A model generated the notes under the pieces. It was not told the DNA's origin and searched no databases. It saw only the letters and a list, made by a program, of their open reading frames with translations. 64,000 bases of DNA from Verrucomicrobiales bacterium (GTDB taxonomy: Bacteria; Verrucomicrobiota; Verrucomicrobiia; Limisphaerales; J093): assembly GCA_015075445.1 (NCBI GenBank), contig JABTUJ010000024.1, forward strand, positions 62,001 to 126,000. Reading direction: 5' to 3'. A program made the position numbers and the translations under genes. Shown here in pieces: positions 37,101 to 45,720 of this stretch (position 1 is the first letter of the stretch; every line of letters begins with the position of its first letter).

Positions 37101-37482
37101 GACCGCCCCCTGGACCATCACCCCCGTCGGCTGGTGCACCCGCTACGGCCCCGTCGATCCGCTCGTCGCTGCCGAGGACAACGCCGTGGCCCTGCTCAAC
37201 GGCGGTGATGAACTGACCCTCGAATTCGCCGCGTCGCGCCTCCCTGCGCCACCGCCCGGCACCCACCGCAGCTTCTTCCTGTACACCGTCGGCTGGGATA
37301 AGGACGCCGATTTCCACGTCCAGCTCGGCTGGTGCGTCGATCCCTGGCCCTGGCATGGCATGGACGACCAACGCTACGGGCTGGAGACGCGACCGGCTTT
37401 CGCCAGCGACGAGCTCATGCGCCGCTACACGACCCGCTGGGTACCTCAATACACCCTGCGCCGGCCCGCGATTCAGCGTTGA
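34132..37482 (+). CDS. TPR and FG-GAP/VCBS-repeat lipoprotein with large C-terminal domain
   Basis: The protein has 1116 residues. The N-terminus has a lipobox (LLLGLTACG, Cys about residue 37), followed by about four to five TPR units (residues about 45-215, e.g. YDQGQITNAIVRFERAVELE). Then come calcium-binding FG-GAP/VCBS-type repeats (DFNRNDQNG, DLNNDRYED, DWNNDDLLD, DVNGDSRTD, DYDNDGWLD, DFDGDGDTD) to about residue 600. An ASPIC/UnbV-like segment follows (GNRSNASGLGIRLEV). The last 400 residues start SCPYLYAWDGQRFRFVTDLL and are beta-rich and unassigned. It is probably an outer-surface protein for binding glycans or proteins. Confidence 0.85.
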   Translation: MQPRLPQGRPDPRGTRPRGPGPTSFTALLLLLGLTACGKPSGEDPFSQAMHSGKNYYDQGQITNAIVRFERAVELEPAQPDALLNLANAYLLVDQPERALASAEQALSFDRNLAAGYYVAGCAHLRLRQFEEAVKAFFSARDLDANVAATHYQLGVGQVELGQVEDAAASFEEAIRLEPEHPVAHYALGQALIRAGRQEEGLEAIQRHQAIRAKNPNAPPATTATHERCVYTQARAPQKPARPDPKGITVRFTEATSSVFGDTAAHYRAPLAVLDFNRNDQNGLFVAEGTHGFRVLANRDGRFTPQGEPLARQADTAFFAALTGDLNNDRYEDVLVLGDTASHAFRFATNGAARDLTRASGLTGLVARAGAFVDLDFTGKLDLIALRPDGAGLRVLRNLGSMYFIDITATSGVPAQITGARQLAVDDWNNDDLLDVFVSRTGAPPLYLQKQRGGPLVPTNLPAGTLEGSVLALGDVNGDSRTDLFVGADTHVDLLLGGIDRFHRLPLAQPGLDRLRLFDYDNDGWLDLLATGTGLQLWRNVGDGRFENVTQTTGLAALANTPIDDVALADFDGDGDTDLVLSLAGPTETGLRYYRNDGGNTHRQLKLRLIGNRSNASGLGIRLEVASGNFRVHRTVQSLPIEIGVGPRDHLEALTARWFDLPYHIVDLPVDPKQALEVPEPILPTGSCPYLYAWDGQRFRFVTDLLGSAPVGLRVADTVFAAADPREFVALGDATTFAPRDGRYVLQITEELREVLYLDEAKLVVVDHPPDTEVHTTDKFRPGPPFPRGELWTLENRVPLRHATRLDGSDCTELLQAIDDRRVSPFALRIPQLRGLAEPHGVVLDFGPLPADRPLVLALTGWLRFGGGMANVAASHDPDLPFPFPQLEVETTPDHWQPVDVVAGAPSGKTKTILIDLAGHLPAQSLRLRLTTAFEIHWDRIALFHRRPPTDTRLTWLAPDIADLHWRGFSEFADLDWTFPLTPVYDQVYQTAPWTITPVGWCTRYGPVDPLVAAEDNAVALLNGGDELTLEFAASRLPAPPPGTHRSFFLYTVGWDKDADFHVQLGWCVDPWPWHGMDDQRYGLETRPAFASDELMRRYTTRWVPQYTLRRPAIQR

Positions 37483-37513
37483 CTCGGCCCCTCGCCTCAG
37501 TTGGATTAGCGCC

Positions 37514-39091
37514 ATGGAAACGCACGACGTGGCTCGGTCCATTTCCTTTTCCCGCTGCTTTGCCCGATTGGCGGGCGTGGCGTTGGCCAGCCTCCTCTGG
37601 CTGCCCGCGGCGCACACCGACGTGCGCCTGCCCGGCCTCTTCAGCCACCACATGGTGCTTCAGCAGGAACTCCCGGTCCCCGTCTGGGGCTGGGCCGACG
37701 AAGGCGAGGAGGTCACCGTCCAGTTCCGGGATCAGCGCGTCACCACCGTCGCCCGCAACGGCAAATGGGCCGTCCGCCTCCAGCCCATGAAGGCCGGGCC
37801 ACACCCCGAGATCCTCGCCGTCCGCGGCAAGAACACCATCCTCCTCCGCAACGTCCTCCTCGGCGAGGTCTGGATCTGCTCCGGGCAATCCAACATGGAA
37901 TGGCCCCTCTCCCGCTCCTTGGAACCCGAGGGGGACATCGCCGGCGCCGCCAACCCCCGGATCCGCCTCTTCACCGTCCCCAAACTCCGCACCGAGGAAC
38001 CCGTCGACGACGTCCGCAGCGAATGGAAGGAGTGCAACCCCGAGACCGTCCGCGACTTCTCCGCCGTCGCCTACTACTTCGGCCGCGCCCTCCAGCGCAC
38101 CCGCAACGTCGCCGTCGGCCTCATCAATACCTCCTGGGGCGGTTCCCCGGCCGAGGTCTGGATGAGCAAGACCGCCCTTACCCTCGACCCCGATTACCGC
38201 CGCGAAATCTGGGATGCGTATCCCGAGGCCGCCCAACGCTACCAGGCCGCCCTCGCCGAATGGGAACGGGCCAAGGCCGAGGCGGAACGCACGGGTCAGA
38301 AGTTCGAACGCGGCCGGCCCTGGGCCCCCTGGCGCCCCGCCGAGCTCTACAACGGCATGATCGCTCCCCTCATCCCCTACGCCATCAGCGGCGCCATCTG
38401 GTACCAGGGCGAATCCAACGCCAGTCGCGCCTGGCAGTACCGACGCCTCTTCCCCGACCTCATCCTCAACTGGCGCCGCGACTGGGGCCAGGGCGATTTC
38501 CCCTTCGTCGCCGTCCAACTCGCCCCCTGGGACAAGAACCGCAATCGTTCGTTGGAGGAGATCACAGCGGAACCTGGCGAAAGCGACTGGGCCGAGCTGC
38601 GCGAAGCCCAGGTCCATGCCACCCGCATCCTGCCCAACGTCGGCCTCGCCATCATCACCGACGCCGGCGACAAGGACGACATCCACCCGGCCCGCAAGGC
38701 CATCGTGGGCGAACGCCTCGCCCTCGCCGCCCGCGTGATCGCCTACGCCGAGACCTTTGCCGGGCGCAGCCCCATGTACAAGAGCGCCTCCTTCGGCGGC
38801 GGCCGCGCCACCATCGAGTTCGACTTCGTCGGCAATGGCCTGGTCGCGCGCGACGGCCCCCTCCGTGGCTTCGCCATCGCCGGACCCGATCGCAAGTTCG
38901 TCTGGGCGGACGCGCGCATCCTCGGCAAGAACCGGGTCGTCGTCTCCAGCCCGCTCGTCAGCGATCCCATCGCCGTCCGCTACGGATGGGCCGATTATCC
39001 GGTCGTCAACCTCGAGAGCGCCTTCGGCCTCCCGGCTTCTCCGTTCCGCACGGATGACTTCCCGCTGACCACGGCCCCGAAGAACCCGTGA
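37514..39091 (+). CDS. Sialate O-acetylesterase
   Basis: The protein has 525 residues from METHDVARS with a signal peptide ending near LPAAHTD. The SGNH/SASA esterase motifs are visible: WICSGQSNMEWPL (nucleophile Ser), INTSWGGSPAEVW, IWYQGESNASRAW and DKDDIHPARK (catalytic Asp/His). It removes O-acetyl groups from sialic acid or other acetylated glycans in the periplasm or outside. It is preceded by the VCBS lipoprotein gene by only 31 bp, so the two may be co-transcribed. Such esterases are numerous in polysaccharide-degrading Verrucomicrobiota. Confidence 0.92.
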   Translation: METHDVARSISFSRCFARLAGVALASLLWLPAAHTDVRLPGLFSHHMVLQQELPVPVWGWADEGEEVTVQFRDQRVTTVARNGKWAVRLQPMKAGPHPEILAVRGKNTILLRNVLLGEVWICSGQSNMEWPLSRSLEPEGDIAGAANPRIRLFTVPKLRTEEPVDDVRSEWKECNPETVRDFSAVAYYFGRALQRTRNVAVGLINTSWGGSPAEVWMSKTALTLDPDYRREIWDAYPEAAQRYQAALAEWERAKAEAERTGQKFERGRPWAPWRPAELYNGMIAPLIPYAISGAIWYQGESNASRAWQYRRLFPDLILNWRRDWGQGDFPFVAVQLAPWDKNRNRSLEEITAEPGESDWAELREAQVHATRILPNVGLAIITDAGDKDDIHPARKAIVGERLALAARVIAYAETFAGRSPMYKSASFGGGRATIEFDFVGNGLVARDGPLRGFAIAGPDRKFVWADARILGKNRVVVSSPLVSDPIAVRYGWADYPVVNLESAFGLPASPFRTDDFPLTTAPKNP

Positions 39092-39148
39092 TCCGCATAA
39101 TCGTTTGACACTCGCGGACGCCAAACCTAGCGTCGCCCCCAGCAGCTT

Positions 39149-39601
39149 ATGCCTGAAAACGAAAACAATCCTCCGGCCACGCCGCCCGCCGCCGCGCCGG
39201 CGCCCAAAGCCTCGGAGAGCGCCAAGATTCAGCCGAAGAAGGAGACGGTCCGGATCAGCCTGCCGCCCAAGCCGTCCGCCGCTCCCACCATCAAGATTCC
39301 CAAACCGGCTGCCCCCTCCGCCGCCGTGAAGGCCGCCGCGGCCCCGGCGGCCGCTCCCGCTGCCGCACCCGCCGCCGCACCCGCTGCCGCTCCTGCACCC
39401 GCTGCGCAAGCCGCCGCTCCCCGACCGTCCGCTGCTGCTGCCGCTGGCCCCCGCCCGCCGCTCGCCCCCCGAGCCGCCGCCCCGGCGGGACCGACCCAAT
39501 TGGATTCGATCCTCGCCGTCGTCGCCATCATCGCGATGGTCGCCGGCGTCGCTCGCCTCGTCATGCTCGCCCTTGGTGGCGACGCGCCGACTTTTGAATA
39601 G
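39149..39601 (+). CDS. Ala/Pro-rich tail-anchored protein
   Basis: This 150-residue protein starts with a polar region and a conserved-looking patch KKETVRISLPPKPSAAPTIK. A long Ala/Pro stretch of PAAA units follows (about residues 55-110), and a single C-terminal membrane segment (LDSILAVVAIIAMVAGVARL). It is probably inserted by its tail with the N-terminal part in the cytoplasm. It is 47 bp upstream of thioredoxin. Function unknown. Confidence 0.75.
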   Translation: MPENENNPPATPPAAAPAPKASESAKIQPKKETVRISLPPKPSAAPTIKIPKPAAPSAAVKAAAAPAAAPAAAPAAAPAAAPAPAAQAAAPRPSAAAAAGPRPPLAPRAAAPAGPTQLDSILAVVAIIAMVAGVARLVMLALGGDAPTFE

Positions 39602-39648
39602 CTACCGACAACGTCTCCCTCAACCCGATCCCTCCCCCTCCGTAGACC

Positions 39649-39987
39649 ATGGCAGCTCCCAACATCCTGACGCTCAACGAAGCGAATTTTACCGAGCAGG
39701 TTCTTCACTCGCCCGTCCCCATCCTCGTGGACTTCTGGGCCGAATGGTGCGGCCCCTGCCGCATGGTCGCCCCGATCCTCGATGAGCTCGCCTCCGAATA
39801 CGACGGCCAGATCAAGGTCGGCAAGGTGAACGTGGACGATAACCAGCAGCTCGCCGCCGATTACCGCATCACCGGTATCCCCACGCTCCTCCTCTTCAAA
39901 CAGGGTCGGGTCGAGGAAACCATGGTCGGCCTCAAGAGCAAACGCGATCTCAAGGCCAACATCGAGAAGGTTCTCACCCCCTCCTGA
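39649..39987 (+). CDS. trxA: Thioredoxin
   Basis: This 112-residue protein has the standard fold signatures: VDFWAEWCGPCRMVAPILDE with the redox CGPC pair, KVNVDDNQQLAADYRI, and the cis-Pro loop GIPTLLLFKQG. It has no signal peptide, so it acts in the cytoplasm as a disulphide reductant. Length and motifs are normal. Confidence 0.96.
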   Translation: MAAPNILTLNEANFTEQVLHSPVPILVDFWAEWCGPCRMVAPILDELASEYDGQIKVGKVNVDDNQQLAADYRITGIPTLLLFKQGRVEETMVGLKSKRDLKANIEKVLTPS

Positions 39988-40005
39988 CGCTTCGCCCGCT
40001 CTGGC

Positions 40006-41421
40006 TCAGGTAATCTCCCAGCCTTTCCGGTAGCTCCCTTTCAGGTACCGGTCTGCCTGGGGCGCGTTGGGCGCTTTCATGGCAGCCGCGTCCCATTCCA
40101 TCTTCTTGCCCACCCGCAACGCCACCAGGCCGAGCAACCCCATCTCCGTCAACGCCGCGCCGTAGACGAAGTCCGAACTCGCCGGGGCCCCGCCCTTGCA
40201 CGCATCCAGCCAGTCGCGGTGATGCCCCTTCGACCGCGGAAGCGTCTTCGCCGGCCGCTGGAAATCGTCCATCCTCGACCCGGGCAGCAACCGCGGATCC
40301 CCCGCCCAGCCCGGACAGGTGATCATGCCCTTGTCCCCGATAAACAACGTCCCGTTGCCGCCTGCCCCAAGCTGATCGTCCTCGTCCAGACCCTCGGGCC
40401 GCGGCGGACGCATCCCGCCATCGTACCAGTAGAACTTCACCGGCGGCATCTTCCCCCGCGCCGGGAACTGGTAGTAGTAGATGCCCCCCGGCGGCGCCAT
40501 GTCCGCATCCACTCCCCCCGCCCCGTACGCCTCGATGCTCACCGGCGCCTTCAGGTCCAGCGCCCAGCACGCGTTGTCGAAGTTGTGACAGAAGAAGTCG
40601 CCGATGGGCGCTGTCCCGAAATCCCAGTAGTCCCGCCACGTCACCGGCGTGTACGCCGAACTGTAGGGCCGCATCGCGCGCGGCCCGAGCCAGAGATCCC
40701 AGTTCACGCCCTTCGGCACCGGCTCTTCCACCGGCCGGCCTTGCGTGTACTTCTTGCTCCACCGGCTCGCCGCCGTCCAGGCATGGACCTCGCGCACGTC
40801 CCCAATCACCCCCGCCCAAATCCACTCGCACGTCTGGCGGATGCCCTCCCCCGAGTGCCCCTGGTTGCCCATCTGCGTCGCCACCCCGGTCTCCTTCGCC
40901 ACCTCGGCAATCCGTCGCGCCTCCCACACACTGTGCACCAGCGGTTTCTCGCAGTACACGTGCTTGCCCTGCCGCATCGCGAGAATGCTCACGTAGGCGT
41001 GCAGGTGATCCGGCGTCGCGCACAGCACCGCGTCAATCGCCTTCTCCTTCTCCAGCATCACCCGGAAATCCTCGTAGTCCGCCACCTTGAAGTTCGGCGT
41101 CCGCTCCCCGTACACCTTCTCCGCCTCCGCCTTGACCGGGAGCCGCCCCGCCACCCCGCGGAAATAGAACGCCTCGAGATCTTCGTTCTCGATCGGGTCC
41201 GCCACCGCCATCACTTGCACGTCCTGGTGACGAAACAGTTCGCGCATGTTCGTGCGCCCCTGGCCGCCGGCCCCGACGATGGCCAGGTTGATCTTCTCGC
41301 TCGGCGCCACGAACTTCGGCCCGCCCAGCACATGGCGCGGAACCAGGCTGAACGCCGCACCCGCCGCCGCGGCGGTGTGCAGAAACTGACGACGACTCAC
41401 GCGGGTTTCCAATAACTTCAT
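40006..41421 (-). CDS. Tat-exported Gfo/Idh/MocA-family oxidoreductase
   Basis: The protein has 471 residues. The N-terminus VSRRQFLHTAAAAGAAFSLV is a twin-arginine signal, so it should be exported folded with bound cofactor. The Rossmann motif NLAIVGAGGQGRTNMREL and the signature HVYCEKPLVHSVWEARRI define the family. Segments such as NQGHSGEGIRQTCEWIW and GDFFCHNFDNACWAL are typical of the exported group common in Planctomycetes and Verrucomicrobia, which act on carbohydrates. It is convergent with trxA, 18 bp apart, and divergent from the next oxidoreductase. Confidence 0.9.
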   Translation of the reverse strand: MKLLETRVSRRQFLHTAAAAGAAFSLVPRHVLGGPKFVAPSEKINLAIVGAGGQGRTNMRELFRHQDVQVMAVADPIENEDLEAFYFRGVAGRLPVKAEAEKVYGERTPNFKVADYEDFRVMLEKEKAIDAVLCATPDHLHAYVSILAMRQGKHVYCEKPLVHSVWEARRIAEVAKETGVATQMGNQGHSGEGIRQTCEWIWAGVIGDVREVHAWTAASRWSKKYTQGRPVEEPVPKGVNWDLWLGPRAMRPYSSAYTPVTWRDYWDFGTAPIGDFFCHNFDNACWALDLKAPVSIEAYGAGGVDADMAPPGGIYYYQFPARGKMPPVKFYWYDGGMRPPRPEGLDEDDQLGAGGNGTLFIGDKGMITCPGWAGDPRLLPGSRMDDFQRPAKTLPRSKGHHRDWLDACKGGAPASSDFVYGAALTEMGLLGLVALRVGKKMEWDAAAMKAPNAPQADRYLKGSYRKGWEIT

Positions 41422-41591
41422 AGATCAAACGGGGCTCGAAAGTTCACGATTTCACAGACTGGCTTGCGGGGGCGAGCATGCGGACCGGTGTCCGGGGATT
41501 CAACCGCAAATTCGGTCGCCCCACCTGCATCCGTGTCGGTCAACCGCGAACCGCCCTTGACGCAACCCGCGCCCGCTTGCTCAATCCCGCC

Positions 41592-42944
41592 ATGCACCGC
41601 CCACGCTTCTCGATCTCCCGCCGCACCTTTGTTCAACGCTGCGCCACCGTGGCCGCGGCCACCGGTCTGCCGCCCTGGTTCGTCGAACGCGAACTGTCCG
41701 CCGCCGAACCTCCCCGCTCCCCACCCGGACCCAACGACCGCCCCGGCATCGCCCTCGTCGGCTGCGGCGGCATGGGCCGCGGCGATACCCAGAACGCCAG
41801 TCGCTTCGGAGATGTCGTGACCGTGTGTGATGTGGACGAAGGCCACGTCGAGGCCGCCGCCAAGCAGTTCACCAAGGACGGCAAGACGCCCGCCAGGTTC
41901 CGGGACTTCCGCCGCGTCATGGAGCAGAAGGACGTTCAGGTCGTCATCACCGGGACTCCCGACCATTGGCACACGCTGGTGAACCTCGCCGCCGTGCAAG
42001 CGGGCAAGGACGTGTACGGAGAGAAGCCGCTTACCTTGACCATCGACGAAGGCCGCCGCCTCGTCCGCGCCGTCCGGACCCATCGGGCCGTTCTGCAGAC
42101 CGGGAGTCAGCAGCGCAGCGACAACCGCTTCCGCCTCGCCTGTGAACTCGTCCGCAACGGCCGGCTGGGCCAGCTCCAGCAAGTCACCGTCTTCCTGCCC
42201 GCCGGCTTGCGCGGTGGCCCCTTCCCTACCGCTCCGGTGCCCGCAGGACTGGATTGGGACTACTACCTCGGCCAGGCGCCCAAGGTCGAGTACGTGAAGG
42301 AGCGTTGCCACACCACCTTCCGGTACTGGCTCGATTACTCCGGCGGCACCCTCACCGACTGGGGCGCACACCACAACGACATCGCGCGCTGGGCCATCGG
42401 TCATGAAGGCCCGGTGGCGGTCGAAGGCAAGGCGCTCGCCGAACCCGTCCCCGGCGGTTACACCGCGATCAGCGATTACGAAGTCACCTTCACCTGGGCC
42501 GGGGGCATCCGGCACGTGGTCAAATCCACCCGCGACGACAACATCTTCGGCGGCGTGGTCAACAAGGATGGCCAGCGGAACGGTCTCCGGTTCGAAGGCA
42601 CCAACGGCTGGCTCTGGGTGACGCGCGGGGATATCGAAGCCAGCGACGACGCGTTGCTCACCACCCCCCTGCCCGCCGATGCCGTGCGCCTCCCCTCCAG
42701 CGGCGATCACATGGCGAACTTCTTCGCCTGCGTCCGGTCACGCCAGGACCCCGTGGCCCACGTCGAGATCGGCCATCGCTCCGCCTCCGTCTGTCACCTC
42801 GCCGTGATCGCGCTCCGCCTCGGGGGCCGACGCCTCGAATGGGACCCGACGCAGGAGCAGTTCATCGGCGAAGGCGCCGCCGCCGCGAATCGCCACGTCG
42901 CCCGCGATATGCGCAAACCCTACGACTACGACTTCGTAGGCTGA
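41592..42944 (+). CDS. Tat-exported Gfo/Idh/MocA-family oxidoreductase
   Basis: The protein has 450 residues from MHRPRFSISRRTFVQRCATV, again a twin-arginine signal, followed by the Rossmann GIALVGCGGMGRGDTQN and DVYGEKPLTLTIDEGRRLVR. DWGAHHNDIARWAIG is the substrate-domain motif. It belongs to the same exported group as its neighbour but is clearly a different branch. The 170 bp between the two divergent genes should contain both promoters. I chose this start because the Tat signal begins there; the frame is open further upstream. Confidence 0.9.
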   Translation: MHRPRFSISRRTFVQRCATVAAATGLPPWFVERELSAAEPPRSPPGPNDRPGIALVGCGGMGRGDTQNASRFGDVVTVCDVDEGHVEAAAKQFTKDGKTPARFRDFRRVMEQKDVQVVITGTPDHWHTLVNLAAVQAGKDVYGEKPLTLTIDEGRRLVRAVRTHRAVLQTGSQQRSDNRFRLACELVRNGRLGQLQQVTVFLPAGLRGGPFPTAPVPAGLDWDYYLGQAPKVEYVKERCHTTFRYWLDYSGGTLTDWGAHHNDIARWAIGHEGPVAVEGKALAEPVPGGYTAISDYEVTFTWAGGIRHVVKSTRDDNIFGGVVNKDGQRNGLRFEGTNGWLWVTRGDIEASDDALLTTPLPADAVRLPSSGDHMANFFACVRSRQDPVAHVEIGHRSASVCHLAVIALRLGGRRLEWDPTQEQFIGEGAAAANRHVARDMRKPYDYDFVG

Positions 42945-43033
42945 TCTCTCACACACGTCCCAACAGTCTGGCTGCGGACGGTGTTGCGGACGGTGTTTGC
43001 CGCCGACGCGCCAGTCCCCTACCCTCCCCACGC

Positions 43034-45631
43034 ATGCACGTCTTCGCTTGTCGGAAGCGCCTCCCGGGTCTGTGCCTCGCCCTGCTGCTCGGAGGGGCGT
43101 TCGGATCCGGAACTGGAACTCAGAGCCTCGCCGCTGACCCGCCTCCCGCCCGCCAGTACGCTCCCAGCCGCGAGGTGGATTATCTCCATGTGACGCTGGA
43201 CCTCACGCCGGATTTCCGCGCGCGCACGCTGGCCGCCACCGCCACCCTCCGCTTCCGGCCCATTGCCCGCCCCCTCCGCGAGCTCGGACTCGATGCCGTG
43301 GACCTGCGGATCGCGCAGGTCACCGCCACCGAACCCGTGCAGGCCTGGCAGAACACCGATCGCCGCCTCGTGATCACCTTCGCCGCGGAATTGCCGCCCG
43401 ACCGGGAGGTATCCGTCACCATCACGTACACCGCCGAACCCCGCGACGGCCTCTACTTCCGCACGCCGGAGATGGGGTATCCCGTCGGGGACACCCACCT
43501 GTTCACCCAGGGCGAGGCCATCCTGCACCGGCACTGGTTCCCCTGCTTCGACGCCCCCAACGAGAAGCTTACTTCCGAGGTCATCTGTCGCGTGCCCGCC
43601 GGCATGACCGTCCTTTCAAACGGCCGGTTGCTGTCCGAGACCCCCGACGCCGACGGACGCACCAAGTTCCATTGGCTCCAGGACAAGCCGCATGTCAATT
43701 ACCTCATTGCCGTGGTCGCCGGCTACTTCCGACAGCTCGAAGATGCCCACGGCGATCTCCGCCTCACCTTCCACACGCCGCCCTCCGAGTTCGCCTGGGC
43801 CGACACCTCCTTCCGCGGCACCCGCGACATGATGGCGTTCTTCGAACGCGAGATCGGCGTGCCCTATCCCTGGGATCGCTATGCCCAGGTCTGCGTCCAT
43901 GACTTCGTCGCCGGCGGCATGGAAAACACCACGCTCACCGTGCTCACCCACCACACGCTGTTCCCGCCGGAAACCGAGAACACCCGTTCCAGCCAGGGCC
44001 TGGTGGCCCACGAGCTGGTCCACCAGTGGTTCGGGAACCTCGTCACCTGCAAAGACTGGAGCCACCTTTGGCTGAATGAGGGCTTCGCCACCTACTACGA
44101 CGCCCTCTACGAACACCACGTCCGCGGCCGCGATGCCTTCCGCTACCAGCTCCGGCATTACGCCCAGGAGGTGTTGAGCCAGTCCGACGACACCACCCCC
44201 ATCGTCTGGCGCGGCTTCGCCCATCCGGACGAGCAGTTCAGCTTCCGCGCCTACCCGAAGGGCGCCTGGGTCCTGCACATGCTCCGCTCCCAGCTCGGCG
44301 AAGCGCTTTACCGGCGCGTCGTCCAAACCTGGCTCGAACGCCACGCCTACGGCTCCGTCGTCACCGAGAGCTTCAATGCGGTCCTCGAGGAACTGTCCGG
44401 CCTCAGCTTCGACCGCTTCTTCGACCAATGGGTGTACCATGCCGGCCACCCCCAGCTCGACGTCTCCTACACTTGGGACGAAACCACCAAGCTGGCCCGG
44501 CTCAACATCCGCCAGACCCAGAAACTCAGCGACCGCGTCCTCCTCTTCCACCTCCCGCTCCCGGTCCGCTTCCGTACCCCCGCCGGTGTCACCGAACGCA
44601 CCCTCACCGTGTCCGCCGCCGCGGAGGATTTCCATGTCGCCCTGCCGGCCGCCCCCACGCTGGTCCGGATCGATCCGGACTACACCGTGCTGGCCAAGGT
44701 CAACTTCACGCCCCCCAACGCCCTGCTCGACGCGCAGCTCGCCGACCCGGACGACCTCATCGGCCGCCTTCTCGCCATCGAAATCCTCGCCACCCGCAAA
44801 GACCAGGAGACCGTCGCGAAACTGCGCACCGTCCTGAACACCGATTCCTTCCCTGGCGCGCGGATCGAAGCCTCGAAAGCCCTCCGCACCCTCCACACCG
44901 ACGCCGCCCTCGAGGCCTTGCTGGCTTCGACCGGACAGGCCGATGCCACCGTGCGCCGCCAGGTGCGCGAAGACCTCCGCGCCTTCTATCGCGACACCGT
45001 CCTGGCCTCGACGCGCGAGGCGCTGCGCACCGAACGCAACCCGGACATCCTGCGCGAACTCATCCTCACGCTCGGGACCTACACCGATCCGGCGATCCCC
45101 GAAACCCTCCTCACCTACCTGCGCTCGGATTCGTTCCGCAACATCCTGGCCGAGGCCGCCATCGAGGCCATGCGCGCCCAGGATGATCCGTCCTTCGTCA
45201 CCCCGCTGCTCGAGACCTTGCAGACCCGGGAGGCGGCGTTCACCTCCGACGGCTTCGCCACCGGCCTCGGTGTGCTGGCCCACCTGGCCCGCCATGCCGA
45301 GGATCGCGAGGCCGTGCGCACGTTTCTGGCCCGCCAGACTTACCACCCCAAGTCCCGCGTCAAACGGGCTGCGCTCGCCGCCCTGGGCACCCTCGGCGAT
45401 CCGAAAGCCCTTGGGGTCGTAGAGACCTTCACCCGCGCCGGCCAGGAGAGCCCGGAGCGCAAAGCCGCCCAGGACGCGGTGGCCAAACTCCGCGCCGCTC
45501 GCCGGCCCGCAGACGAGTTCCGCGCCCTGCGCGATGAGGTGCTGGGGTTTCGGAAGGAGGCGCGCGAGTTGCGTGCCGAGATCGAATCGCTCCGCAACCA
45601 GGTCAAGGAGCTCGCGGCCCCAGCTCCCTGA
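43034..45631 (+). CDS. M1-family aminopeptidase with HEAT-like C-terminus
   Basis: The protein has 865 residues from MHVFACRKRLPG with a signal peptide. M1 motifs: GGMENTTLT (substrate N-terminus recognition), VAHELVHQWFGN and LNEGFATY (HExxH-x18-E zinc site). After the catalytic region, from about residue 560, come alpha-solenoid HEAT-like repeats. The protein ends in a coiled coil (LRDEVLGFRKEARELRAEIE). The usual ERAP1-type C-terminal domain seems replaced by HEAT repeats. It should cleave N-terminal residues from peptides in the periplasm. Confidence 0.9.
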   Translation: MHVFACRKRLPGLCLALLLGGAFGSGTGTQSLAADPPPARQYAPSREVDYLHVTLDLTPDFRARTLAATATLRFRPIARPLRELGLDAVDLRIAQVTATEPVQAWQNTDRRLVITFAAELPPDREVSVTITYTAEPRDGLYFRTPEMGYPVGDTHLFTQGEAILHRHWFPCFDAPNEKLTSEVICRVPAGMTVLSNGRLLSETPDADGRTKFHWLQDKPHVNYLIAVVAGYFRQLEDAHGDLRLTFHTPPSEFAWADTSFRGTRDMMAFFEREIGVPYPWDRYAQVCVHDFVAGGMENTTLTVLTHHTLFPPETENTRSSQGLVAHELVHQWFGNLVTCKDWSHLWLNEGFATYYDALYEHHVRGRDAFRYQLRHYAQEVLSQSDDTTPIVWRGFAHPDEQFSFRAYPKGAWVLHMLRSQLGEALYRRVVQTWLERHAYGSVVTESFNAVLEELSGLSFDRFFDQWVYHAGHPQLDVSYTWDETTKLARLNIRQTQKLSDRVLLFHLPLPVRFRTPAGVTERTLTVSAAAEDFHVALPAAPTLVRIDPDYTVLAKVNFTPPNALLDAQLADPDDLIGRLLAIEILATRKDQETVAKLRTVLNTDSFPGARIEASKALRTLHTDAALEALLASTGQADATVRRQVREDLRAFYRDTVLASTREALRTERNPDILRELILTLGTYTDPAIPETLLTYLRSDSFRNILAEAAIEAMRAQDDPSFVTPLLETLQTREAAFTSDGFATGLGVLAHLARHAEDREAVRTFLARQTYHPKSRVKRAALAALGTLGDPKALGVVETFTRAGQESPERKAAQDAVAKLRAARRPADEFRALRDEVLGFRKEARELRAEIESLRNQVKELAAPAP

Positions 45632-45632
45632 A

Positions 45633-45689
45633 CCAAAGGGGTCAATTCTTGACTTTGTCATATGACAAAGTCAAGAACTGACCCCTTGG
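45633..45689. repeat. 57 bp near-perfect palindrome
   Basis: The two arms, ccaaaggggtcaattcttga and its complement tcaagaactgaccccttgg, meet at ctttgtcat-atgacaaag, with one unpaired base and one mismatch. It lies 2 bp after the aminopeptidase stop and before nuoJ. The ggggtca...cttgacttt core recurs in many bacterial genomes as an intergenic REP/IS-end type repeat. It can also act as a bidirectional terminator. Confidence 0.85.
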
Positions 45690-45720
45690 AAGGAAGCTTG
45701 CACCGGCGGGCGGCTGCCGC

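Noticed and set aside
37415..39499. Long minus-strand frame rich in Gly/Ser opposite the acetylesterase
   Set aside because: The sense strand carries a clear SGNH esterase; the antisense protein is low-complexity.
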